In this document: positions 50,413 through 61,101 of the stretch, one piece after another
Layout: every line of letters starts with the position of its first letter
How positions within the stretch are numbered: position 1 is the stretch's first letter
Assembly (NCBI RefSeq): GCF_963259705.1
Contig: NC_081847.1
Span: 70,701,754 to 70,765,753, forward strand
DNA: 64,000 bases
Reading direction: 5' to 3'
Origin: Myotis daubentonii
Taxonomy: Eukaryota > Chordata > Mammalia > Chiroptera > Vespertilionidae
Translations under genes and position numbers: made by a program
The notes under the pieces: generated by a model
Told to the model about the DNA's origin: nothing
Database searches by the model: none
What the model saw: only the letters and a program-made list of their open reading frames with translations

Positions 50413-50830
50413 TGTTTTGGATTGACTTATGTCCTCCGAAAAGATATGTTGAAATCCCAATCCATGGTACCTATGGATGTAACCTTATTTGAAAAGAGCC
50501 TTTGTATATGTAATCAAGGTGAGGTCTTTAGGGTGGGTTCTAATCCTGTATGTCCTTATAAGAAGAAAATGGCATGGGGAGACACACAGGGGAGATGACA
50601 GAGGCAGTGACTGAAGGGATGCAGCTACAAGCCAAGGAATGCCAAGGATCCATAGCCACCATCAGAAAGTGGGAAGATGCAAGAAAGGATTCTACCAGCG
50701 TCTCAGAAGGGCATGGACCTGCTAAAACTTTGATTTCAGACTTCTAGCCTCCAGAACTGTGAGAGAATACCTTGGGTTGTTTTAAGCCATCCGGTTTGTG
50801 GCACTTTGTTACAGCAGCCGTAGGAAACTG
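50413..50830 (+). mobile_element. MLT1-like LTR (ERVL-MaLR), solo, nested in L1
   Basis: TGTTTTGGATTGACTTATGT start, GTAACCTTATTTGAAAAGAG, TTAGGGTGGGTTCTAATCC, CTTCTAGCCTCCAGAACTGT and GTTACAGCAGCCGTAGGAAA in order. Long terminal repeat only; no internal viral genes. Confidence 0.8.
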
Positions 50831-50832
50831 AT

Positions 50833-51115
50833 CCCCCTCCTGGGGGACATCTTGAGTCAGCTTTTGATGAATAAAGCTGCTATAAACATCTATGTACAGG
50901 TTTATGAGTGGACATAAGTGTTCAACTCTTGGGTGAGTACCTGGGAGCATAACTACTAGATTGCATGTTAAAACTATGTTTAGCTTTGTCAGAAACTGTC
51001 TTCCCAAGTGGCTGTACCATTTTGCATTTCCACCGGCAATGAACGGGCGTTCCCGGTGCTCCATATTCATGCCAGCATTTGGTATTGTCGGGCATTGGTT
51101 TGTTTTGTCTTGTTT
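50833..51115 (-). repeat. Old L1 fragment, antisense (right part of nested pair)
   Basis: ATGAATAAAGCTGCTATAAA, CAACTCTTGGGTGAGTACCT, CCAAGTGGCTGTACCATTTT. Collinear continuation of 49862-50410. Confidence 0.78.
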
Positions 51116-51237
51116 TTCATTTCAGCCATTCTTCCGTAGACATGTAATGAAAGAACCTGGTTTGTCTCTCCAAAAGTTTCCTTTTGCTCCTAATGTTCGG
51201 AAATTTCATGATTAATGGCCTTGATGTAGTAGGTCCC

Positions 51238-51352
51238 CTTCCTTCCCTCTTTCCTTTATTTCCCTCCCTCCCTTCCTTTTCCCCTTCCTTTCCTTTCCCT
51301 TTTCTTCCGTTTCTTCTTCCCTCCCTTCTTTCTTCCTCTCTTTCACTTTTTA
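51238..51352. repeat. Polypyrimidine low-complexity tract
   Basis: CCTTCCCTCTTTCC-type sequence over more than 100 bases, almost purine-free on the plus strand. Confidence 0.9.
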
Positions 51353-52074
51353 TTATGACCATTTTCAAACACAAAAGTAGAGAGAATAGTGCAGTAAATG
51401 TGTACCCATCACCTAGTTTTAGTTTACTATTCTAAGTCAGGGTGGGGAGGGGGGTTTTGTTTTAAAGTCACCATAGCTATGGCTCAGAGGTTAGGTAGAT
51501 ACTGCTACTCCTGCTGCTGCCATCATAACTTCCTGATCACATGAAGTTGGGGACCGGGCACTGGATGGGGGAGTCTGGACACTGACATTTGGCTCAAAAG
51601 TAAAGTTCAAAGACAACAGGACTGTTGTTTGGCTTGAATAAGAAGTTGAAATTGCAGGGAGGTTTATGCCATGTCAATGCCCATGAGGTCTGTGTTAAAG
51701 AGACCAGAACTCTCCAAATTCACTGAATTGAATTTTGGTGATATAATCTCCTTTGCTTTCAGATAAGTGAGGTCATTGGAAAGGTAGGCATCGTTAATGT
51801 AAAAAAAAAAAAAAGGATTATGAATCTGTATTTCTAGTTCATGAGAGCTGAATCAGAAATCAGTTTCACAGTGTGTCCAGGCTTTGCAGATTTCTACCTG
51901 CAGAGAAAGTGACAGGGCATTGTCACGCTCCAGAGCTACCCGCCTCCAGTCTCTTCAGCGTGCCAGCTGTGCAAAAAGAACCATTAGTTTATTGAGTGTT
52001 TGTGTGTGTATTTAAAGAATGATATTTTTTAGCATCTAATTTTAAGTAAGAAAACACCTGCTGTATTCCTTTGA

Positions 52075-52950
52075 ACTAATGTATTTTTATTGCATGGTGA
52101 TGCATGAATATATTTTTATTGTAAGAAAATGAAAATATTAATGATAAAAGCTAGAGTCTCCTGTGATCACCACCCTCCTCATGCCATTTCTCCTCCCTAG
52201 AAAGTAACCAAGTATCAATTATATAGCAGCATGCATTAATCACGCTAGGTTAGGTTATGCTGTAATAACAAGCATCCTCAAAATCTCAGTTCCTTACAAC
52301 AACAAAGGTTTATTTCTTGATCCTTAGATGTTTGTCATGCGTTGGCTTTGGGTGTATCTCCAGAAACAGGCCAAAGAAGCAGCTGGGATATGCTCATCTC
52401 ATTGTAGAGGGAAAAGAATGGTGGAACCTCTTAAACCTTCCCCTTGGAAGTCTCATGTCACTTTCACACACATTTCCTTGGTCAAAGCAAATCACACGGC
52501 CAAGCCTGACTCCAGTGGGGTGGGGATGTAAAGTTAGTCTGTGGAGAAGGGCAGTGAACACTTCCCCAAAGTTTAAAGAATATATACAACTGTAGAAATC
52601 GGTATGATTTAGATATAATTTATTATGGTACTGAACCTTACTTTCTTCATGCAAAAAATGTCTTAGAAGTCTTTCCATATTATACATATAGATCCTCGCC
52701 TTTCTAAACGGCTGCATAGTATGCCACAGCATGGATGGATGTACTACAGTGTAGCAGTTTCGCTATTTGAAGATATTTAAATTGCTTCTAATTTTTGATC
52801 ATTGTAAACAAGGGTGTAGCAAATACCCTTTACTTGCCCCTTGTGAATATGAGCAAGTGTTTCTCTAGGGTGGGAACAGAGAAGTGGAATTGCTGATGAA
52901 TAGCTCTCCAAAGGAACTGTGCCAATTTTCTCTCTGTATCCTAATGTGGC
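52075..52950 (-). repeat. Old L1 antisense fragments with an embedded unnamed repeat
   Basis: The outer parts (CTTTCCATATTATACATATA, TTTGATCATTGTAAACAAGG) look like antisense L1. The inner 52240-52600 (GTTATGCTGTAATAACAAGC, CTTACAACAACAAAGGTTTA, GGTCAAAGCAAATCACACGG) is a different interspersed repeat I recognise but cannot name. Confidence 0.5.
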
Positions 52951-53555
52951 CCACTCATTAGGAGACTTTCAGAGAGCTTAGTAACAGGACTGTTTACAAA
53001 GTATAATGCAGCACCCAGGCCTGCTAACATTGGAGCTGTCACTACCCCTGGGTCTGGAGGAGCAAGAGGAGAGAGCAGTTAGTAGGGCATGGAGGAGGAG
53101 AGTCGTGTGGAAAGGGATGGGTGAAGCCAGCCCAACATGGTCCCATTGGAAGGAGCCGAGGGAATAAATGTCTCAAATCACTCTTTTCTCTCCAGTCTCC
53201 TACTGGGCTGACCTCAACCAGATGACAGAGGGCCAAGGAGTCTGTTGATGTGGCCCATGCAGGCCTGCCTCCTGGGACACTGAGGAGGTGGAGAGGAGAG
53301 AGCCAATCTGGAGGAGCACCACTTTCCCACCCACAGTCCAGGAAATGACTTAATGGTTTGCCAGTATCACAAGAGAAAAATAGTACTTAAGTGCATTTTA
53401 ACTTTGCATTATCCTAATTATTAGCAAGGACTTCTGCTGATAATGCAGGGACACAGGGTGAGAAGATGTACAGCCAGACACTGCTTCAGCCATTATGTAG
53501 TCATATTGGGGGGTAGTGGAGAGGAAGAACCAAGACATGGATCTGGTGGCATCTT

Positions 53556-53768
53556 TTTTAAAAAATTTTTTATTGATTTTTTACAGAGAAGAAGGGAGAG
53601 GGATAGAGAGTTAGAAACATCGATGAGAGAGAAACATCGATCAGCTGTCTCTTGCACATCTGCTACTGGGGATGTGCCCGCAACCAAGGTACATGCCCTT
53701 GACCGGAATCAAACCTGGGACACTTCAGTCCGCAAGCCAATGCTCTATCCACTGAGCCAAAGCCAGCA
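53556..53768 (-). mobile_element. Ves SINE, antisense
   Basis: TTTTATTGATTTTTTACAGA; GGAATCAAACCTGGGACACT; ends ACTGAGCCAAAGCCAGC. Direct repeats TGGTGGCATCTTTT flank it. Confidence 0.94.
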
Positions 53769-53877
53769 CCCAGTTACGGCATGGTGGCATCTTTTGAGTC
53801 TTGGATCAAGCCTTACCTGAAGCTACTAATGACTGTTCAGTAACAGTAACCAATGAATTCCCTTTTGTTTCAGATGG

Positions 53878-53935
53878 TTTTGGTGGTGGTGGTGGTGGTG
53901 ATGGTGGTAGTGTGTGTGTGTTAGTGTGTGTTTGG
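53878..53935. repeat. (GGT)n / (GT)n simple repeat
   Basis: GGTGGTGGTGGTGGTGGTGA followed by GTGTGTGTGTTAGTGTGTG. Confidence 0.9.
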
Positions 53936-54059
53936 TCACTCATAACTGGAAGGACTCCAACTGGGCTTGGATTTGAACCCCATTCTTTTTCTCATACCAG
54001 GCTTCATATATTTTTTGTATATATACATTTAGGGCTGAATGAGACCTTAGATATTATTC

Positions 54060-54860
54060 TATTCTAACTGCCATTTTTTATTTGTATATTCAAAAGTTTA
54101 AACATACAAAAATATAAGAGAGTAAGAAAACAAATCTCTTTTCATTTTTGCTTGTAATTTTAAATAGTAAAAAAAGAGAGAGAGAACATTGTAAATAAAG
54201 TTGAAATCACTTTTATATCCTCCCCTAATTCATTCTCCCAGGGAGAACCACCATCATGAATTTGGTAATACTGTATATCTTTTCCTACCATAATTTAATA
54301 TTTTAACCACAGATGTATATATCCATGAATAGTACATAGAATTGCTTTGTGGGTTGCAGATTTTTATATGAATGTCACCTGGTGCATGTATCACTGTGTA
54401 CTTTGCTTTTATCACTCAACATTAGGTTCTTAAGACCTTAACATGCTCATACTCATCAATGTGGTTTATTTTCACTGTCCTGATATACTCCATTGCCTAA
54501 ATATACCGCAATGAACTTAATTTATTTCTATGATACACACTGAGGTTATAGGTTGTTTTCTCTATGCTGCAGTAAACACCCCGGAGCATCTCATGGGACA
54601 CACTAGCAAGACCATCTCTAGGTATATATTTAGAAGTTGAACTGCTGGATCACAAGATATGCACATTTTCCAGCTTTACACCGATAGTTAATTTATTTTG
54701 GTTGTGCCAAGTTACATTTCCACCAGCATCTCAGGAAAACTCGTTTCCCCCATATCCACATCAATACCTGGCTTTTTGATTTTGTCAATCTGATTGGTGT
54801 GAAATTTTATCTGCTGCTTGTTTTAATTTGCATTTCTCTTATTACTAGTGGAGATGAAGG
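54060..54860 (-). repeat. Old L1 3' region, antisense
   Basis: ACTCCATTGCCTAAATATAC, GAAGTTGAACTGCTGGATCA, CAAGTTACATTTCCACCAGC and CTGCTTGTTTTAATTTGCAT mark antisense L1 ORF2/3' sequence over 0.8 kb. Confidence 0.8.
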
Positions 54861-54869
54861 TAAGCCTCT

Positions 54870-56960
54870 TTCTCTATGTTTATTGATGATTCTGCTTCCT
54901 TTTCAAAGCTCCCACCCCTGTTTTACTAGTGAGGGAAATATGGCACGGGCCACACAGTTCATCAGCAACAGTACTGGGTCTAGAACTGGAGTCTTCTCAC
55001 CCCAGTGAAGTCTTTTTTCTAGCACACTGAACCACTTCCAGACATAAATTTTTCAGTGTTATTGTTTTTACTAACAGAAACAACAAAATAAAAAAGGACT
55101 ATGAATTACCAATAGTTGGATGCTGTATCAGTTAGGGTTAGGACAAAGATGCCAAATACCAGTGACTTTAATAAATTAACAGTTATTTTATTTCCCCTCT
55201 CCTATTAAAGTTGTAGATAGGCATATTGAGGTTGATTTGGTTATTTGTGCCATAAAGTTGCCTGGAACTTATGCTCCTTAAATCTTGTTCCTTCGTTCTA
55301 CATAGTTGCTATTTCCAAGCTCACCTCATGGTCCGGAATGGCTGCTCCAACTCCTGCTATTACCTCTGCATCCAAGCTAGAAAGGAGGAGGAAGAGACCA
55401 GGGGAAAAGATGGAGGTATTGGTTGCAACCCAGCTGTTTCTTAACGAAGTGTTCTAGAATCTGCTACGTGATTATCTGATTTACATTCTGTTGGACCGCA
55501 CTCAGTTACATGGCCATACTTGGCTATAAGAGAGGTTGTGAAAATTAACATTGATTTGGGGGACCATCTGCCTAGACACAAGGGACATGACCTGTATATA
55601 CTATTCAAAGTCCAGAATTGGACGGGCATCCTTATGTGGCAGGCGAGTGGGTTCTGCTTTCTGGGAGGAGTGTCCTTGTCCTCTAACATCCATGACCCCT
55701 GGCTCTTCCCTCAGGGAAACTCTTCCTTGTCCAGGTTCCTTATGGCCGTATCTAATAGACATTAGTGTCACATTTTATGGGACAGCACAGGTCTTATAGT
55801 TCCTGATAGTTGGAGTTTCTTACTGCTTTTTAGAGGAAAGGAATACATATATTAGGGGACATTTACTGGTCCCTGCCACAGATGCTGAGAAAAATGCCTG
55901 GCTGCATTGCAGTTGAGTTTTCCTTCCACCTGTGATCCTGCAAGCACTCCATAGTAAACTTCCTGCGTGCACACCTTCATGTTGGAGTCTGATTCCTGGG
56001 GAACTCAATCCATATCAGACTCCAAAGTCAGACAGAACTGGGTTTGAGTGTTGTCCCAAACATGCTCTAGCTATGTGGCCATAGACATTATAAATCCACT
56101 ACTAGTCTTTATAAGCCTCAAAGTTTTATGTCTAGAGATTCATTGATAATCGTATTTGCCTCATCTAGTGAGAATGAAGAGAAATAATGCATGTAAAGCA
56201 CTGAGCACCTCTTTCCTCAGCTCCTTGCAGGCGTTTCCAGAAGCCAGTGCCCTGATGCCTAAAGCAGACCTGTTGTGCTACCATATTTCCAGCAGATGGC
56301 GCCAGCGGATAAGGCTGTGGCCCTACCCAGCTCAGTTACAAGTTTTACTACACATTACACATCAGTTTCATGTACATCATCTCATTTGATTCCCCTTCAA
56401 ATCATTTACCAAGTGCTGACTATTCTATCAGTTATTCTTTCATCCAGACCTCAACAAATGCTGACCGAGCACATTCTCTACCCAAAGCACAGCTTTAAAT
56501 CCCGTCTAAAACATGATGATGACTAAGAAACACAACAACAAAAAGAAAATAAATGAATAAAATCTCACGCCCCTGTTGGAAAGCTGGACTATGAGATGAA
56601 AAGATAAGTTTTAGCCACTGGTTCTTGCCAACTCTTGTTTTTGAAGGAAGCTGCTTTGATAAAGCGGAAGAAGCTTAATTTAACTGAAATTGAGTCAGGA
56701 AGAAAGCCAAGGTGTTTCCCTAGGGACCATCTGCAGTCCTTCCCAAGGGCTATTGATCTGAGGGCAGAGCAATTGATCCCTGGACTGATTACACTTGCCG
56801 AGTAGAAGAAAGAGGGGGAAAATCCATCAAGGAAGTGTTGACGGGCTGTGGGGAAGGCAAGGTCAGCTGGCCTGGGTTCAGGAGTCCAGGCAGGAGTGAC
56901 TTTGCAGGTCCTTCAGCTTTGCAGGCAGGCCAGCAGGCCCAGGGCTCGGCCGAGGTCTAT
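54870..56960. other. Intergenic, no gene recognised
   Basis: Short unsupported frames only. Contains MIR-like words, but nothing I can assign with confidence. Confidence 0.4.
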
Positions 56961-56966
56961 TTCTTT

Positions 56967-57204
56967 TTGTTGTTGTTAATTCTCACCAGAGGATATTTTC
57001 CCATTGATTTTTAGAGAGAGTGGAAGGGAGGGGGAGAGACAGAGAGAGACACATTGATTTGAGAGAGACATGTCGATTGCACGCACCCCGACGAGGGCTG
57101 GGGATCCAGCCTGCAACCAAGGTACGTGCTCTTGGCCGGAATAGAACTGGGACCCTTCAGTCCCCGGGGCCTACACTCTATCCACTGAGCCAAACCAGCT
57201 AGGG
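56967..57204 (-). mobile_element. Ves SINE, antisense, diverged
   Basis: CCATTGATTTTTAGAGAGAG; CCGGAATAGAACTGGGACCC; ends ACTGAGCCAAACCAGCTAGG. Direct repeats GGCCGAGGTCTATTTCT. Confidence 0.92.
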
Positions 57205-57466
57205 CTGGCCGAGGTCTATTTCTCAGGTGGGGACGAAAGTGGCCACATCAACCTTTTCACATCCACTCCAGATCTATGGGGGAACGAGCTTACCTGAAAG
57301 GTCACCTCAGCAGTGCAAATTTTGGGGTGCCAAGAAAGGCTCCCTTCATGGGTAAAATTCCTCTCTCCTTCAACAAGCAATCTCTGATGCCCCAAATGCC
57401 ACCGTTAGTGATGCATTGTCCCTTAAAATGCATATTTCAGGAGTTAAGAACAGGATTTTTATATAG

Positions 57467-57468
<2 letters not shown>

Positions 57469-57513
<45 letters not shown>
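57469..57513. repeat. (GT)n microsatellite
   Basis: About 22 uninterrupted GT units. Confidence 0.97.
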
Positions 57514-57515
<2 letters not shown>

Positions 57516-57970
57516 AACGTGTGATTATATTAACCTGGAGAAAAGTCTGCTAATATACTCATCAGTTGCTAATGTGTTTTCTTGAGCCAGTTATATGTTA
57601 TATGAAGTTTTTGGCTTACGCCATTTTGAGAATGGGTAGTTTTGTTTTTCTACTTGTAACTGGCAGTTCCGACTGATATGAAGACCAATGACACGCCTCA
57701 CAGGGTTGCTCTAAAAGCTTGAATGAGAAAATGTATGTAGAGTTCCTGGTACATGGGAAGCTCTCATTCAATGATAACTACTTGTAACTGATAATAGCAA
57801 CCACCAATCAATGGTTATTTATAAGCTTCTCTTATGGAATTACTAAGAGCAAGGTTTTATAAGAGGTACCTGAACTGACTAGAAAGAGTTCGATTATTTG
57901 GGAGTTACAAGAGGATCCAGTACTCAGAGATATAAAGAACATCATTTCAGAAAAATGGACACACAGATGA

Positions 57971-58197
57971 TTTTTTTAAAATAAATATATTTCTTTATTG
58001 ATTTCAGAGAGGAAGGAAGAGGAAGAGAGAGATAGAAACATCAGTGATAAGAGAGAATCATTGATTGGCTGCCTCCTGCACGCCCCCCACTGGGGATTGA
58101 ACCTGCAACCTGGGCATGTGCCCTTGGCCGGAATCGAACCTGGGACCCTTCAGTCCACAGGCTGACGCTCTATCCACTGAGCCAAACCGGCTAGGGC
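57971..58197 (-). mobile_element. Ves SINE, antisense
   Basis: TTATTGATTTCAGAGAGGAA; GGAATCGAACCTGGGACCCT; ends GAGCCAAACCGGCTAGGGC. Perfect direct repeats GACACACAGATGA. Confidence 0.96.
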
Positions 58198-58199
58198 GA

Positions 58200-59890
58200 C
58201 ACACAGATGATTTAATAAATATTTGTTAAATGGATGACTAAAGGAATGGAAGAATTTAGACAAAGAGGTTTTTTCTGAAAGCAAGAGTTACATTCATAAT
58301 TCCAACAAGTCCTTATGGGGGACCCACTCTGAGCCAGGCACTGTGCTTGCTGTTGAAGCCCCCGAGATGAACAAAGTACTATGATTGTTTTCAAGGAGCA
58401 CCCAGCCTAATGCACGGGTGGAAAGCCCAGCACCCACAGGTCTAGTCTGGTGATATAAATGAGAAAAGTGAGCCAGTGTGAGGAAGAAACGGGGGTAAAA
58501 TAATTATTTTATATTCCCCTTCCATCCACTGTAAGAAAAAACAAAACACTTTGCCAGAATTATAACAAGTGGCTCTGATATGAGGTTTCAAGGCCAAGAC
58601 AATAGGGCATGGTGTGGACGATAGAGAAATGGAGAAGCCAGGCTCTCTCTCCAAAGGTGGCACTACCACGAGGGTGGAGAAGTACACTCATGTTGCTGGA
58701 TTTCCAATTTGTCAAGAGAAGCCAGAAATCTGGATTTTTATGTGAAATCTCTTGATTTTTAATTTTTGGCAACAAATGCAAAAAAATTTAAAAACACCAT
58801 GTGGGCCCAAGCAGTGCAGGCCCACATAAAGCAGAGTCTGTCTGAATGCCAGACCTGGGCCCCAGGTCCAGTGGTTCATCTCCAGTCCACTGGGAGAGAC
58901 TGATGGGCACGAGAGAGATTTCAGCGCGGTTTGATACGTGTGAAGATGGAAGGATGGGAAGTGATGGGTGCCCAGAAGCAGAGATGGGGGTGAGGGGAGT
59001 CTTTGAGGAGGAGATGACACCTGATGTGAGTCCTAGAGGAGGACTCCTCAGGTCAAGAAGCTGAGGTCGGGCAGTCCAGTCCCAGAGAACAGTACAGGGA
59101 GTTCAGTGGGCAGGAACCCAGCAGACTGGCAAAGCTCCGGTGTCAGACAGGGCTGGGGAGGGCTGGGGATTCTGGGGAGGTGGGCAGGGCCAGGTAGACA
59201 GTGGCCTAGATCACATCATCTGTCTGTTCACCGATATCTTAATATTCCTTCCTTGTATTTCTGTTGTTTTTTGATAGTAAACCAGAGGTGTTTCTGTGCC
59301 CCAAAACAACCACTGCCTGTGATACAAAGAAGCCCTTTCAGCTATCAGTGTTGGCAAGGAGCCTCTTTCTTTCTCCTTTATTCCCTCTGGCCGCCCCCTC
59401 CTTTGTGTCTCACTCTTATCTTTAGGCTATTAAAGAAAATACTTTTGACCTTTGTCAGAACACCTTGGACTTGCCAGCACAAAAAGAAAGAATTTGCACA
59501 GGAGGAAATGTTTCAATTCTTCCCAAATGGCTCTTTCTTCTCTATGCCCAGAGCCAAGTGCAGGTATGATCCTGAGGGGCGGCCAGCAGGGCCCTGGGCT
59601 GGAAGTCAGGAGCCTGTTCAGGTCCTGGTCCTGTGGACTGACTCCTCGTGTGCCGTGGCTAAGACCAGGCCACTTATACCCGATTGCAGCTGGGCTTAGA
59701 ACATGTTTGTTATACGGTATTTTGCTCAGGGTACCTTAAATCGCTTTCACATTCTTATCTTACCTCTGGTAGACTTACAGCATAAAAGCAGTTGATATAA
59801 TCAATCAAACAGAGAAGCTATGGTGATAAGATCTGACTGGGGCAGATGGGAGGTGGAAAGCCACTAGGTAGGAGAGGGACATTTTCTTCA
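58200..59890. other. Intergenic, no gene recognised
   Basis: The longest frame (59106-59699, 197 codons) lacks splice context and any family resemblance. MIR/L2-like words near 58200-58400 (GAGCCAGGCACTGTGCTTGC). Confidence 0.4.
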
Positions 59891-59899
59891 GACACCGTA

Positions 59900-60410
59900 T
59901 TTGACAATGAGTGAGAACTCCTATTGTTCCACGTCTTCACCAGCTCTTGGTGTCGGTGTTTTGGAGTTTGGCTATTCTAAGGGTATCTCATTGCAATGAA
60001 CTTGCATTTCCCTGATGACATATGAGGGGGAGCATATTTTCACATGCGTATTTGCCACATATATTTTCTTTGGAGAGGTGTCTGTTAAGGTCTTTGACCC
60101 ATTTTTCAAAACCAGATTGTTTATTTTCTTATTGTCGAGTTGTAAGAGTTCTTTGTATATTTTGGATAACAGTCCTTTCTCAGATGTGTCTCTGCAAATA
60201 TTTTCTCCCAGTCTGTAGCTTGTCTTCTCATTCTCTTCACATTGTCCTTTGCAGAGCAGTTTGTAATTTTAACGAAGTCCAGCTCATCAATGATTTCTTT
60301 CATGGATCATACCTTTGATGTTATATCTAAAAAGTCATCACTATCCCCAAGGTTTTTTCTTGTTATCTGCCAGGAGTTTGGGGCACGCATAGTTTTAATC
60401 TAACCTGTGG
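59900..60410 (-). repeat. L1 ORF2 3' region, antisense
   Basis: GAGTTTGGCTATTCTAAGG, CAGATTGTTTATTTTCTTAT, GTTCTTTGTATATTTTGGAT and GTCTGTAGCTTGTCTTCTCA. Broken frames. Confidence 0.82.
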
Positions 60411-61101
60411 CTTTTGCCCCATCTGATTGGTTTTCCAACAATGCCCTTGGCATATTGTCCTCTTCCTGTCATGGCAATAGGAGCATTCTGTAACCTTCTC
60501 TTCCTTATCTTGCTGAGAAGGCTCTTTCAGAGTGGCATTTAAAATCTCTAAGTACTTATGTCCTCCAGATCACTTCCCCTCTCTCTACAAGCCTTCTTAC
60601 CAATTCAACTGAGACTTACACTTCTGTGACCAAGATCTGTTTGATTCTACACAGGCTTAGGGGCTGATGTCTTCTCTCAGAGGTGCAATTACACTTACCA
60701 AGCCTGTGGGACTGATGTGGAAAACCGTTATGTCATGTTTTCACTGATAACAATAAATGCAATTGTTAAGCAGGCTGGAATATTCTCATCAGCATGGCCA
60801 GCACATTCTTTCCTGAAGGCCAATCTGAGTATTCAATGAAGGTGGCTTGGTGAGCATTTGATCATTCAGCTCTATTGACTAAGAGCCTACTGCATGTCAA
60901 GCATTATGCTGGACGCCCGGTGGAGAATAGTGAATGAGAGAGATGGGCTCTGTGCTCATGAATCCTAAAGTGCAGGGGGAAGACAGGCCCTGAACAGATA
61001 ATGAGACTGCTAGGTGAAAAAAAAAAAGAAAATAAAAGAAAAAAGAAAAAAAGCCTGTTCATCTTAGCCTCTGCTTCCTCTCTGGACCTACTAAAATAAC
61101 A

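Noticed and set aside
59106..59699. 197-codon plus-strand frame
   Set aside because: No domain, no splice sites with phase, and no sign of conservation; chance frame in moderately GC-rich intergenic DNA.
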